DNA of 64,000 nucleotides from Diphasiastrum complanatum (lineage: Eukaryota; Streptophyta; Lycopodiopsida; Lycopodiales; Lycopodiaceae), in assembly GCA_029204225.1 (NCBI GenBank), contig CM055106.1:49860908-49924907 (forward strand). Direction: 5' to 3'. This document shows positions 42,600 through 55,049 of the stretch, one piece after another. The first letter of the stretch is position 1. Every line of letters begins with the position of its first letter. Under the pieces are notes generated by a model. The model was not told the DNA's origin and made no database searches. It saw nothing but the letters and a program-made list of their open reading frames with translations. A program made the position numbers and the translations under genes.

Positions 42600-43746
42600 T
42601 TTTTCTAATAGCACAACTAATCTCGTTCCAAATTCTTTAGAGTACATAAATGCTACAATGAGTAAGATTTTACCTGAGGACTTCATTTATTTGAATGAAA
42701 TCCCTTATCTACTATGCAGAGATAAAGCTCATAAAGAATATTTTAGATGGATTACGAATGCACATGAGTGCTGCTTTTCCAGACTCACAAAATTCCTAAC
42801 AGGTGCTCTTGGTATGTTGTATCCATTCCTTATGGAAGGTGCAGGCCTTAAGGCCAAAACATACAAAAGCATCCTAAATGGGGATACAGCTTTATTCTGG
42901 TACTGCAATTCATCTGTTGACTTTTATCTAAACATACCTAAAACCATATATACCATGAAGGCTATGGATATCTCTAAATGTTACGAAAACATGTCTTGAT
43001 GGACCTGACGGTTTAAAAACTGTCATGAGTAAACTAATTAGTTCAGCTCTCAAGAATTCTAAGATCAAAACACTTAGTTACAAATGGAGGGCCTGAGACC
43101 AAAGATTTCAAATGGTCTTGGAAAAGAAAGCTTTCAGAGGGATGTACATTGTTGATAAAGATACTAAATGCATATGGAATTTCTTCCTTATACACAACTA
43201 TATAGGGCTTGGTAACCATACCTGGTGACAAATTCGAGGTATACCCATTGGGATTTTCGTGTTCACCTGTGGTGTAACTGGTATTCATTGTACTTCAAGA
43301 TGCAATTTATGAAAAGACTTGCCAGATTAGGGCAAATTAAATTTATGAACAACTTTAAATATTCTTTTAGATATATCAAGGATAGATGCTTTATCAATAA
43401 TCCTTTGGATGGACGTTTTCTAGACAAGTCCCAACAAAGAATACCAAATAATCCTTTTTGGATTTATCCACTGGAATATCTTGAGATAGATGAAAGTGTT
43501 GCTACCAATAATTCAGTAAACTTCCTAAATATTAGTATTTCATTCGACCCAATTACTGGTTCTATACACCTGTCCAAATATGACAAAAGAAAGGACTTAC
43601 CATTTCGATTTCTAAAATATATACATCTAGCCTCTAATAGACCTATTCATAATTCATACAAGGTCATTGTATCTCAGATTATTGCTATTATGTACTGTTG
43701 TAATGAACAAACGTTTCTTAAGGAAGTCAGAAAAATGACTTTTTAA
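42600..43746 (+). pseudogene. Penelope-like reverse transcriptase remnant
   Basis: 42658-42999 encodes IPYLLCRDKAHKEYFRWITN, resembling the K.HK...RWI block of Penelope-type RT, then CCFSRLTKFLTGALGMLYPF and AMDISKCYENMS. The frame shifts at about 42997 to PLDGPDGLKTVMSKLISSAL. A GIP-G block is seen in part near 43240. 43225-43746 gives CNWYSLYFKMQFMKRLARLG, the active site RYIKDRCFINN (YIKD at 43372-43383, where YIDD is expected), FWIYPLEYLEI, KYDKRKDLPFRFLKYIHL and HNSYKVIVSQIIAIMYCC. The last blocks fit the YDKR..F and SQ motifs of Penelope-like elements. No GIY-YIG endonuclease follows. Frameshifts and the lost aspartate mean it is inactive. Confidence 0.75.
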
Positions 43747-43917
43747 GAAATAAACTTTGTTTGACTAAAAACAAACTTCTTGAATGCGAAGTTTTTCCTG
43801 GACTCCTATTTGTTCTGACTATAGATATTAATACTCTTTTGGTGGGTAGTTAGCTTTCTCTTAAGGGGGAGCTAGCTGCCCCCTAAGGGATTCACTAATT
43901 GTGGGTATGGTTGGTGG

Positions 43918-45479
<1,562 letters not shown>

Positions 45480-45976
45480 AAAGAGACCTAGCTTTGATAA
45501 AATCAGCCTAACTTTTGGAGAGATGACGGGGTAGGAGAGGAGCTATTCTCCTATCAATAGCTTTAACTACTATCTTATACGAGGTCTTGAGCATAATGAG
45601 AGGGTGATAGTCAGCAAATCTCTTAGGTGACTCAGTCTTGGGTACTAGTTTGATAAGCCCCTGAGAGAAGGAAGAGGAAAAAGAGGCCGAAAACAAGGCA
45701 TTATTGGTGGTGAGGAGGAGAGAGGGTCCAACCAGGTCCCAATGAGCAAGGAAAAAGTCAGGAGTGACGCCATCATGGCCGGGAGTTTTGTCTCTATTTA
45801 GGGCTTTGAGTGCAAGATGAAACTTCTAGAGTAAGAAGAGTGGAAAGAGAAATGAATTCTTCTGGTGAAAGAGGAGAAGAAAAGGAGCAGTAAGAGGGGA
45901 GGTCCAATGTCAGGGTCTTTGGAACAGAGGGGGTCAGATTAAATAAACGAGAGTAATGGTCTGCAACAAATACCAA
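45480..45976 (-). pseudogene. LINE (L1-type) reverse transcriptase fragment
   Basis: The minus frames show YSRLFNLTPS and LPSYCSFSSPLSPEEF (45976-45794), then in another frame a GHDGVTPDFFLAHWDLV-like part, and 45696-45508 FSQGLIKLVPKTESPKRFAD, YHPLIMLKTSYKIVVKAIDR. This is the N-terminal part of LINE RT (GLI.LIPK...YRPI.L....YKI..K). It ends after HLSKS, without the FADD active site. The 23-kb LINE fragment covers a different, more C-terminal region, so the two cannot be compared directly. Confidence 0.75.
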
Positions 45977-46612
45977 TCGACGTTAAACCACCATAAATAA
46001 AGAGTTATAATTCGGATAGTAGAGATAAAAAAACCATAGTTCACACCAAAATATGTCATATTAACTACATCTCTATCGACAAAGAGTATTTGTCTTAGAG
46101 TAAATATGTCAAACAATAATATTGAAATGCAAAGAAAAGTAATATCTCCCACATCTCTTATCATAGGCAACTAATCCCAAGAAAACCACAGCCAGCCATC
46201 TGGAAAAGCTTATTTTCTCCTTGTATTTCCGGAGACTCTGTCATTGTTTGCTCATTTTTGCCACTATGACAAATACAATTCAAAAAAGATTGATTTAACT
46301 TGAGAAAATAATCAAGCATTTATACTAGTTAGGAATGTTGTATGGGCTTATCCAAATGATAGTTTAGGACAGCCATTTAGCTATGTCGCAATTAGCACTT
46401 AGGCATATTGAGTCGTGGATCAATTGGCAATTAGACATATTGCGTTGTCACTTAACTATCATAAGATTTCGTAAGCAGTCGTAATGAGTGAAGGTTTGTA
46501 AATAGTTGAAAGATGTAAGGCCATGAGCAAATGTAAAAACTTCATAAATGACCATAAAGCATAAGCTAGTAAGCTAGCATAAAATGTAAGAAAGGATGTA
46601 GGCTAGCAATTA
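45977..46612. other. Non-coding, probable LTR sequence
   Basis: AT-rich and free of genes. Read on the minus strand from 46645 it may be the LTR of the copia element whose RNase H lies at 47550-47940 (start TGTTGGATTATTATC). The limit is not visible. Confidence 0.35.
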
Positions 46613-46645
46613 GATTAGAGTGATAAAGATAATAATCCAACAATA
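46613..46645 (-). repeat. Copy 1 of a 32-bp repeat flanking a gypsy fragment
   Basis: On the minus strand TGTTGGATTATTATC, continuing TTTATCACTCTAATC. A near-identical copy is at 47467-47498. Both look like the start of a copia LTR. Confidence 0.7.
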
Positions 46646-47466
46646 TCTAGCTTGTGTGTAACGAGCAGTGGGATGTATCGGACCTACAAAGTCAATTTAT
46701 CACTTTTCAAATGGGCTCTGAGCTATGATGGGTTGCTGCAAGGGCATCTAGTCTAGTTCTACAAGCTTCCGATAATGTTGGCACACATCACAAGATTAGA
46801 TAAACTGATAGGGGTTGGCCATCAAAATTACCCTTGGAGTGTTTTTCTTGTAGTTAGATCTGCAACAAAGTGTCCACCTCCTACTCCTTCATGAGTTAAT
46901 TGAATTATCGTCTCGATCTCATGAGATAGGACACATCTACACAAGATCTGATCAAGTCCTATCTTGTAGACTTGGCCTGCTATTAAGGTATAAGGAGCTG
47001 TTATTGAAATTAATCTTTGTTGTTCTACCTTGTTCATCTTTGGAGGTGGTCATACTATTGTAAGATGTTCTATAATGTCAGTTGACCACTCAGGTATGGC
47101 GTTTGCCAAGAAAATGATTGCATCTAGCAATTCATTTGGTATTCCCTTCCTAGACGATACATTATGGATGCTAGATAAATGATCTACTGGATAGTATTGT
47201 TTGTCCTTGCACACTACAATCTGGGATTTGAATTCCAATAATAGCAACAACCATATGGTGATTTGCCCTATGGTACATGGTCAGTTAACAATATATAAAA
47301 GAGCTTGATGATCATTAAAAAATACAAAAGAGTTGGCAAGTAGATAGTGATGATACTTCTTGACACTATATACTATGGCCAGAGCCTCTTGCTCAGTGAT
47401 GGTGTCATTGATATTAGCTTGTATAAAGTGTCGACTAGCAAAGTACACAAGATAAGAGCTCACAAA
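46646..47466 (-). pseudogene. Ty3/gypsy RNase H to integrase fragment
   Basis: From 47463 downwards the frame reads LVYFASRHFIQANINDTITE, QEALAIVYSVKKYHHYLLAN and the DHQALLYIVN of gypsy RNase H. 47037-46828 follows with the zinc-binding start (CRCVLSHEIETIIQLTHEGV, GGGHFVADLTTRKTL), and lower down FVGPIHPTARY, the integrase core start. It stops there at about 46650. It is flanked by near-identical 32-bp repeats. It resembles the gypsy integrase at 7569-7763. Confidence 0.8.
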
Positions 47467-47498
47467 TCGGATTAGAGAGATAAGGATAATAATCCAAT
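47467..47498 (-). repeat. Copy 2 of the 32-bp repeat; start of a copia 3' LTR
   Basis: On the minus strand TATTGGATTATTATC, following a purine and G tract (plus-strand C run at 47502-47515) that ends the copia RNase H region. It is therefore the start of the 3' LTR. The LTR is interrupted by the gypsy fragment after about 32 bases. Confidence 0.65.
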
Positions 47499-47940
47499 AC
47501 GCCCCCCCCCCCCCCTTTCTCCCCCTTCCCTCCCTTTATATGAATCCATGAATGCCTTGATCTTCAAACTTAGAATTTACACAAAAATCTGTTGTGTGCA
47601 TCCATGTTCAATGCCTTCATAAATATATCTGCTATCATGTCTTGCATTTGATAGTTCTCCAAGCTTATCTCTTTGTTGATAACTTTGATTCTAACACAAT
47701 GATACTCAATGCCAATGTGCTTACTCTTGGAATAAAATCTATGGTTGGGGTTGATAAAGCAATAGCACTCTAATTATCAAAAACATAAATTGTTGGATCG
47801 TACTATTTTAGATTATTGTCTGATAGTAAATTTCTCAGCCACATTGCTTCCTTTGTCATTTGAGAGGTAGCAATATACTCTGATTCTCTAAATAATAGAG
47901 CTATTGAGATACACGCTCGACTCCGAATAGTCAAAACCTT
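47499..47940 (-). pseudogene. Copia RNase H end and polypurine tract
   Basis: Minus frames: SEYIATSQMTKEAMWLRNLL, then SKHIGIEYHCVRIKVINKEI and MIADIFMKALNMDAHNRFLC. The last motif is the copia pol end. It is followed by AAAGGGAGGGAAGGGGGAG and a G run, then the LTR start. The RT and everything upstream are absent; at about 47940 the sequence meets the LTR region of the plus-strand copia element G. Confidence 0.75.
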
Positions 47941-47989
47941 CTCATGCCCACTTCATGTAGTGTGCAACTACTTGGACAATGACAACTGT

Positions 47990-48618
47990 AGCCACGATCT
48001 ATTCTAGACAGTGCAGTGGCTCCATGCCATCCTCTTATACATACATCTGCACAAATGTAAATTGTATATAGCTGATCATTGTAATAAATTAATCATGTAG
48101 GTCAGCTAATTGTTGCCAGACGAGATAGGCTGATTTCATACGCTTTCAAGCGCCCATAGACGCTGAGATGAAAGCTTATCAGAGACATACATAGTAGATG
48201 CTTTCAAGCATTGATTATTTTCTTTTAGATTGATCGTCAAAATAAGCTCGTAGTTGTTACAGATTGTAGTTAGCTTTGTGAGCACGCGGTTTCACCTGCT
48301 GTTGTTGTGTGCTCACCAGCATCATCTAACTTGTATTTCCATACATTCAATCTGTATAAATTATTGTCTGGTTTTGCGTTCAAATTTTGTCAGTGTTGCA
48401 TGCTTTCCGCTTTCTGTCTGACTCTGTAACTATTTTATTTGACTGTTTGCTCTTCCTCTTTCGCATAATCACAATTAAGCTCTCTTTTGTGTTCGCCTAT
48501 TGTTGTAGTAGTGCATGCATAGAGGGAACCAGTCGACCACTGCCTTCGTGTAGTAGTACGATCGTTTTGATCTGATTGTTCGACTTGTCCATCCAATTCG
48601 TGGCCCATTCTCCCAACA
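47990..48618 (+). repeat. 5' LTR (partial) of copia element G
   Basis: The block ends GCCCATTCTCCCAACA directly before a primer site. Several words are shared with the LTR of element C (AAGCTTATCAGAGA, TTGCGTTCA-ATTTTGT, GTAGATGCTTT). The left limit is not defined because no partner LTR is present. Confidence 0.65.
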
Positions 48619-48630
48619 TGGTATCAAAGC
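48619..48630 (+). other. Primer-binding site, tRNA-iMet (one mismatch)
   Basis: TGGTATCAAAGC differs by one base from TGGTATCAGAGC and directly follows the LTR end. Confidence 0.85.
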
Positions 48631-48767
48631 TTGTATTGTTATAGCTTGATAAGCTTCTCACAAGACTTCGTTCTATCCTCCAATAGAACAATTGGTTTTC
48701 TGTTTTGTAAATGGCATTCTTAAGTCACTTATAGTTATCACTATCAACTAGTCTAACATCCACATGG

Positions 48768-48900
48768 ATACCCCAAGGGAAAGCTAGTCCCATCATGGAC
48801 AAGCTTGGTGGATCCAACTATCATCTGTGGAAATTTAAGATGAAGATTGTGCTAATGGCTAAGGAGTTGTATGATGTTATCAAGCCATCAACATTTTGCT
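48768..48900 (+). pseudogene. Copia gag start (element G), truncated
   Basis: PQGKASPIMDKLGGSNYHLW and KFKMKIVLMAKELYDVI match the gag N-terminus of element C. After about 48890 the sequence jumps to GAG-pre-integrase/integrase, so the rest of gag and the protease have been deleted. The initiating ATG region is frameshifted. Confidence 0.8.
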
Positions 48901-49620
48901 AGAGGATTGTTGGATATTGTACATACAGATATTTGTGGCCCAATGTAGAATCCTTCATTAAAGGATGCAAAGTACTTCATTACTTTTATTGATGAATTTT
49001 CCAAAAGGACAATGGTGTACTTTATCAAGAAGAAATTCAAAGCTTTCAATTGCAAATTTTCAAGGAGCTCGCAAAGAAAAAAAAATTCTTAAGAAGACCA
49101 AAGCCCTGAGGTTCGGCAATGGTGGAGAGAATATCTCTACTGAATTCAAGGGGTACTGCCAGAGCCAAGGCATTGAACAGAAGTTTATCACTCCCTATTC
49201 GCCTCAATCTAATGGCTTAATCGAGAGGAAGAATCGTACCCTGGTCGAGTCAGCCAAATGCATGATAGCACATGCATCTTTGCCAAAGAGCTAATGGGCT
49301 GAAGTTGTTTCCACTGCAACTTACATCTAGAACAGATGTTCAATTAAGGCCCTCTCAGGCAAAACACCCCATGAGGTTTGGACATGATCTAAGTCTTAAT
49401 TGAAGAGCCTATGAGTTTTCGATTGCATTGCCTACACGCAGATCTTGAATGAGACAAGGAAAAAATTTGACTTCAAAATTCTAAAGACCATCATGATCGG
49501 TTTTATATATCTCCTCCAACAATAACTACAAGTTGTATGACTCTGATATCCAGCAAATTTTATTCAGCAGAGATATAGTCTTTATCGAGGATCAGTTCAT
49601 CAACTTCAAAGGCAAAGGTA
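48901..49620 (+). pseudogene. Copia integrase (element G)
   Basis: The frames show FARGLLDIVHTDICGP, YFITFIDEFSKRTMVYFIKK, then KALRFGNGGENISTEFK where RSDNGGE is expected (the catalytic aspartate is lost), FITPYSPQSNGLIERKNRTL, and the C-terminal part to about 49600 with many stops (NRCSIKALSGKTPHEVW). It is closely related to the integrase piece in element C and supplies the part that C has lost. Confidence 0.85.
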
Positions 49621-49639
49621 AATTTCCAAAGATGACGAG

Positions 49640-50205
49640 AGTATTGACTGAAGGAAGGCCCGACTAGTAGCCAGAGGATTTTCTCATATCCCAAACATCG
49701 ACTACAATGAGACTTTTAGTCCAGTAGTCAAACATTCATCGATCCGAGTCCTGTTACCTTTTGTTGCTGCGGCTGACCTCGAAGTACATCAACTAGATGT
49801 ACATACGGCTTATCTGAATGGAGTTATAGAAGAAGACATTTACATGATATAGCCCGAGTGATATGTTCTCGAAGGTATGAAGAATCATGTCTGTAAACTC
49901 CACAAGGTACTTTATGGCTTAAAACAATCAACAAGAGATTGGTTTCAAAGTATCAACACATTCCTCATCCAACATGGTTTCAGGCCAAGCACTATCAATT
50001 CTAACATATATTTCAAGTCAGTGCAACTGTTCCTTCATTATCATCACCTTGTATGTCGACGATACATTGCTTTTTAACAATATTAACGATCAGGTGAAGG
50101 GTTGCTAAATAGATGATGTCCTCCAAATTCGACATGACTGATTTGGTGAGGCTCACTATTGCCTTGGAATTCAAATCCATAAAATTGCCTAGACATGCGT
50201 AGATC
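49640..50205 (+). pseudogene. Copia reverse transcriptase N-terminal half (element G)
   Basis: Frames: RIPNIDYNETFSPVVKHSSI, EVHQLDVHTAYLNGVIEEDI, HKVLYGLKQSTRDWFQSINT and the active site YVDD at 50052-50063 (intact) followed by TLLFNN. GEAHYCLGIQIHKIA ends it at about 50200. The rest of RT and RNase H are missing. Several stops (for example before YMI-PE) are present. Confidence 0.85.
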
Positions 50206-50452
50206 ACATAAACTACTTTGCATGTTGCATGCTGATTGCATGTGGCTTGCATGCATACAGTAAGACTTTGCATGCTATCAACACATCTACATGTCATTAC
50301 AATTAAACCTATCTAACTCAAATCCGAGCTACAGTAGAAGGATATGTGCTCAATTCACACTCCTTATATGTACAACATGAAATCTAGTGGAAATTAACAT
50401 GGACATGACCCCAAACTCGAGATAGGAAGATAATATTTTAATAATCTTCACA
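50206..50452 (-). repeat. Probable 3' LTR piece of copia element H
   Basis: Sequence beyond the purine tract of element H on the minus strand, starting TGAAGATTATTAAAATATTATC at 50452. There are no genes. It does not resemble the LTR at 54605-55049, so that one is not its partner. Confidence 0.4.
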
Positions 50453-50465
50453 CTCCTCCTTAAAA
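50453..50465 (-). other. Polypurine tract of copia element H
   Basis: Minus strand TTTTAAGGAGGAG, as at 547-560 in element A. It immediately precedes the presumed LTR. Confidence 0.6.
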
Positions 50466-50466
50466 T

Positions 50467-50950
50467 TTATGTTCCTATCAACATATATTTCGAAATTAGG
50501 CCAAGGTTTGACCTCATCTTCATAAAATCATTCTTGAGTAGAGGCTTGGTGAGAAGATCTGCAACACAATCTGAAGATGAAACATGATCCAATGAGATCT
50601 CTCCTCCAATGACTTTTTCTCTTACAAAATGATGAGCCACTTCAACATGCTTGCTCCTTTCATGAAAGACTGGATTATTTGCAAGAGCCTGAGCAAAAAT
50701 GTTGACATTCTTGATAATTGGTAAATCTTCATCTGCATAACACTTAATCTCCAAAAGTAGCCTTTTGATCCATAAAACCTCCTTTGTTGTGGTTGTAAGA
50801 GATTTGTATTCAGCTTCACAGGATGATATGAAAATAGTTTTCTGCTTCTTTGACAGCCAAGAAACCAAATTTCCTCCAAGAAATATAGTGTAAGCACTTG
50901 TGGATTTCCTATCCAACCTGTCTCTGCAAAATCTGAATATGAAGAAGCAA
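50467..50950 (-). pseudogene. Copia RNase H (element H)
   Basis: The frame 50916-50467 reads SAYTIFLGGNLVSWLSKKQK, SSCEAEYKSL (catalytic glutamate kept), then ANPVFHERSKHVEVAHHFVR and SDCVADLLTKPLLKNDFM. This is a complete C-terminal half. The N-terminal part is one frame away around 50940. Confidence 0.88.
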
Positions 50951-50956
50951 CCAAAG

Positions 50957-52171
50957 TCAGATCTTCTCCTTCATAGTATAGTCCATAATCCAAGGTAGAA
51001 GATATATATACCTCAAGACTCTTTTAGCCAACTTCCAATGATATAACTTTGGATCCTGCATGTGTTGACTCAGCTTATGAACACAAAAGCTTAGATCAGG
51101 CCTAGTCACTGTTAACCAAATAAGTGAGCCAATAAGACTCCTATAAAGAGTGACATCCTCAAAGGATTTTTCATCATCTTTAATAGGAACTTTTACAGTG
51201 TGCTCCATAGGTGTATCTATGCCTTTACAGTTTTCCATATGGAATTTTCTGAGCATGGAAAGTGCATATCTACTTTGGCTCATAAATGCATGACCTTTCC
51301 AAAAATCTATTTCAAGGTCTAGAATATAGTGAAGAACTCCTAAGTCCTGCATTTTAAACTCAGTACCAAGTGCATGCTTAGTCTCTTCAACTAACTTCTC
51401 ACTGTTTCCACAAAGAATGATATCATCTACATATATGAGAAGAATAATTACAAAGTTATCTACAAACTTATAATACAAAGAAGGGTCATATTCACTTAGA
51501 CAAAATCCGAGTGATATGAGATAAGAATTGAGCCTTGCATACCAAGACCTTGGTGCTTGTTTTAGTCCATACAGACTTTTGAACAAAAGACAAACTTTTG
51601 ATTCATCACCTTCCTTCACAAAACCTAGAGGTTGCTCCATATAAATCTCCTCCTCAAGGTAACCATTGAGAAATGCATTAGAAACATCAAACTGGTTCGA
51701 ACATACTCCATTTGTGAAAACATGCAAGAGAGATGAGTATTCGAATTGTTACCATCTTTGCAACTGGTGCAAAGGTATCTTCATAATCAAGACCTTTAAT
51801 CTGAGAGTAGCCTTAAGCACAAGTCTTGCTTTATACTTATTGATAGATCCATCATGATTATACTTGATTCTGAATACCCACTTACATCCGATCACATACA
51901 TCTTGTTTGGTGGCTCCACAGGCTCCCATGTGTTGTTTGACATCAACTCTTCAAATTCTTGGGTCATTGCTTCAACCCACTTCTTGGATTGAAAAGCTTC
52001 CTGGACATCCTTAGGCTCTTCATCTGATATAAAAAGTGCATGGTAGGAAGTTTCACCTTCCACTTGCCTTCTTTCTTCATCATATGTGATCCTCCTTGGC
52101 TCCGATCTTGCTCGTGTAGATCTTTTTGGTGTGATAGCTTTAATCTGCTCCTCCTCAAGCCTCAGTCTCAC
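50957..52171 (-). pseudogene. Copia reverse transcriptase (element H)
   Basis: 52171-51749 carries SKKWVEAMTQEFEELMSNNT and GCKWVFRIKYNHDGSINKYK, the RT start. After a frameshift near 51720 the frame 51727-50957 reads FDVSNAFLNGYLEEEIYMEQ, LYGLKQAPRSWYARL and the intact YVDDIILCG (YVDD at 51422-51433), then KMQDLGVLHYILDLEIDFWK and YRSLIGSLIWLTVTRPDLSF. The catalytic residues are complete, in contrast to element A (YVND). Confidence 0.9.
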
Positions 52172-52225
52172 CTCTTCTTGAACAACATCAAGGTTGATGA
52201 TTGATCTTGCATGAGTCTCTTTGAT

Positions 52226-53040
52226 CTAAACATCATCCAAGTTAAATTTTTGATCTTCATGGAAGACCACATCTCTACTAACAACATTTTTGTCAGTAGA
52301 GCACAAATAAATCTTGTATGCTTTTTTAGTAGATGCATAACCTACAAAAATTCCTTTCACTGCACTAGGATCTTCCTTCTTCCTAGTTTCTATAGGTACA
52401 TGCACAAAGCATACACAGCCAAAAATCCTAAGATGATCTACCTTAGGCTTTTTCTTATACAACATCTCAAATGGTGTCTTTCCTCCTATTGCAAGATTTG
52501 GAAGCCTATTACAAAGATAGTTTGGACATGCAACTACCTCTCCCCAAAATTCTTTAGGCAGAGAAGCTTCTAGCCTAATGGCTTTTGCACATTCACACAA
52601 AGTTCTATTTTTTCTCTCAGCAACTCCATTTTGCCGAGGAGTATATGAACAAGAAAACTCTCTTTGAATACCCTCTCTCACAAAAGTCTTTAAACTTATT
52701 GGAAGTGTATTCCCCTCCACTATCACTTCTTAAAGCTTTATCTTGAAAGGAAACTACTTCTCTACATAAGCTTTAAAAGTAAGAAAAACATCATAAACCA
52801 TGGCTTTTGAAGACAACATATAGATCCAAGAATGTCTTGTATAATCATCTACAAAAGAGACAAAGTAGTTGTCTCCTCCTTTGCTCGTAGTTGATGAGAA
52901 ATGAACATCTGAGTGTACAGCTTTTCCTTCTTTGACCATATATTGCATGGCTTTGAAATTGGGATGACCCAATCTCTTATGCCACAAATCCTTCTGTAGA
53001 ACCTTCGTCTCATAAGCAATATCTGAAATGTTAGCACTCT
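52226..53040 (-). pseudogene. Copia GAG-pre-integrase and integrase (element H)
   Basis: LWHKRLGHPNFKAMQYMVKE (52987) opens it, followed by AVHSDVHFSS with the first aspartate and FVSFVDDYTRHSW. LRSDSGGEY (about 52710) keeps the second aspartate. The frame 52726-52226 has SCSYTPRQNGVAERKNRTLC with the glutamate and IFGCVCFVHVPIETRKKE, then GYASTKKAYKIY. A frameshift at about 52740 divides it. All catalytic residues are kept. Confidence 0.88.
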
Positions 53041-53044
53041 CCCT

Positions 53045-53944
53045 AGAATCTAGTTTGTACAGCTTACCAATTCTAGATCCTCTAGCAATAACTCATTTTC
53101 TCTTGAGATTATATACTTGTCAACTTGAAACTTGACATCCAATCCACTATCAAACACCTGTCCTACACTAATAAGATACTTAGTCAATTTAGGTACATAC
53201 AGTACATCATGTAAGCAAAAAGATTTCGATGATGATGCATGTAATGAAATACTACCTATTCCTTCAATTCTACACTCTACATCATTAGCAGTCGAGATTG
53301 ACCTTTTTGCACCTAAAAATGGCATGAGATTAGTGAAAGAGTTCCTAGAACTAGACATGTGAGAACTAGCCCCACTATCTATCCACAAGACTTCTTCATT
53401 CTTAAAAGGGAAAGATGAAAAAGTAGACATCATTAATGAATCCTCTCTTTCACTCTCTACACCCTCACACTCATCCTCATTAGTAAGGTTAGCTTGCTTA
53501 GATTGGTTCTTCTTCTTGAAACATTTTGATGCATAATGTCTTTTCTTTCCACAGAAAAAACACTTGATCTTTGACATCTTCTTCTTGCCACTAGATGTTG
53601 CACCTTGTGAGGACTAATCCTCACCACCTTCTTTGGCTTTGTCCTTCTTGAAGTGTTGTTGTCCTTTGCCCTTGCCTCTTGACTTGTCTCTGATGAAGAG
53701 TGCTTTGTCATCTCCACCATCTTTCAATGAAAGTTTGTTGATCCTCAGCATCTTGTTCTCTTGCCTGCTTTCTTCAGCAATGAGAACACCTTGCAGTGTC
53801 TCCAAGGATGAAAGATCCTCTCTGGCAGCATAAGTCTGCACAATATTGTCATACTCATCTCTAAGTCCATTTAGGACTACTTGAACAAGTTCAGCTATAG
53901 TTCCTAAACTCTTAGAATTAGCAAGCAATAGATTTGTAGGGGTT
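53045..53944 (-). pseudogene. Copia gag end, zinc knuckle and protease (element H)
   Basis: 53928-53614 gives the end of the capsid domain (LVQVVLNGLRDEYDNIVQTY, LQGVLIAEESRQENKM) and a basic region KSRGKGKGQQHFKKDKAKEG. After a stop, 53577-53050 gives the knuckle CFFCGKKRHYASKC, an acidic linker, and the protease with WIDSGASSHMSSSRN, GIGSISLHASS and VLYVPKLTKYLISVGQV. A glycine-to-arginine change is seen in the knuckle (KKRHY for K.GHY). Confidence 0.85.
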
Positions 53945-54591
53945 CACACAACGACCCTCACCACTAGAGGTGCACAACCATTTATGGGAGAAGGTTTCAT
54001 TGGGTTTATCTGCATGCAAAACCTTTTTTCCAAGTCCTAATCTACTTTTCTAGAGAATCTACAATTACCCAATCCATTCCATGGTTTCAGTTTCCAGTTT
54101 GCATAAAATACAAGAGGATTGGTCATATAAAACCTTGCAAACCAAAAAATTTAAGATCTCCAATAGCAATCAGTTTATTTATGCAGGATAAATCGATTCC
54201 ATGTCAATCTGTCAATAAACCTCTTGCTGCCCAATCTGAATCAAACTGTCCAAACCATTATGGACTCATGCAAATCATTCATCTTAAAAAAACATATTTG
54301 AACAAGAAAGTGGATCTACTCAAGTTGATCATTCTACTTCAAACGGAAAATTTTCAAGACTTCAAGAATGAATTCCACACTAATTCACAGCATCTCTAAC
54401 AAAATTAAACAAGGAGAAGAGCACTCTACCACCAAGTTTGAAAAGCATGCTCAGAACAAGAATTAGTGAATCCAAACCCAATTTTTCCTTGAAAAAATAG
54501 CACTCCATCCAAGATGTGAATCCAAGTGCGTTCCATTCCAATTTGACATAGAATTCCTCTCCATCCCATCCAAAAACTGCATCTTAGCCGA
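53945..54591 (-). other. Untranslated leader behind a tRNA-iMet primer site
   Basis: No convincing gene. It lies between the primer site and the gag end of element H. The leader, primer site and LTR probably come from a chromovirus-type element rather than from H, because the LTR matches the gypsy solo LTR. Confidence 0.45.
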
Positions 54592-54603
54592 GCTCTGATA
54601 CCA
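54592..54603 (-). other. Primer-binding site, tRNA-iMet
   Basis: Minus strand TGGTATCAGAGC, perfect match, one base from the LTR end at 54605. Confidence 0.93.
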
Positions 54604-54604
54604 A

Positions 54605-55049
54605 AGTAAAAACCACTAGGGAAAACCTCTAAGATGAGGATAGGAAAACCCAAGAGAGACTGTGGAGCAAAACCACCCAACCAAATCTAGATCCCTCCTG
54701 GAGAATCCTCCTACATCAGCAAGAGGAGAAGAGCTCACTAGTAACCTAGACCAAAGTCGTCGACGGAATAATCACTACCTCAATATATATAGAGAATAGG
54801 ATCTTGTGCATGAGCACATGCAATTCCCATGCAGGTCAACTATAAATAGGTCACAGCTCCTCATGCATACCTCTTGCCTCTATTAGTCACACATACATGC
54901 ACTACTCCATATGTCTCAATTAGAGTGTCTAGGTCCTCTCAAGGTCATTAGTCACCAACAGGCCTCGATAATCTAGGCGTGACCATTAATCTCGAATACT
55001 GGAGGGCCGGTCTACTATTCCATGTCCTTAGCTGAATATGGCCATAACA
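54605..55049 (-). repeat. 5' LTR (minus strand) of a chromovirus-type family
   Basis: 445 bp; on the minus strand it starts TGTTATGGCCATATTC and runs to the primer site, with the last CA changed to CT. It is similar along its length to the solo LTR at 24420-24899, including the GGAGGGCCGGTCTAC, ACATACATGCA and CCATATGTCTCAATTAGAGT blocks, the TATATATA box (about 54785) and the conserved block at 54660-54684. It interrupts the integrase of copia fragment I. Confidence 0.85.

Larger units (their letters stand above)
50453..53944 (-). mobile_element. Ty1/copia element H: best-preserved pol body
   Basis: On the minus strand: gag end, zinc knuckle, protease, GAG-pre-integrase, integrase, RT and RNase H, in order and nearly complete, broken only by frameshifts. 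It is of the same family as element A (1-3014). Its upstream end at about 53944 meets a foreign leader, so the gag N-terminus and its own 5' LTR are missing. Confidence 0.85.

Noticed and set aside
53945-55049. Assigning the LTR at 54605-55049 to copia element H as its own 5' LTR
   Set aside because: Position and orientation fit, but the sequence matches the chromovirus-type LTR family and not the sequence after H's purine tract, and H's gag is cut at 53944.
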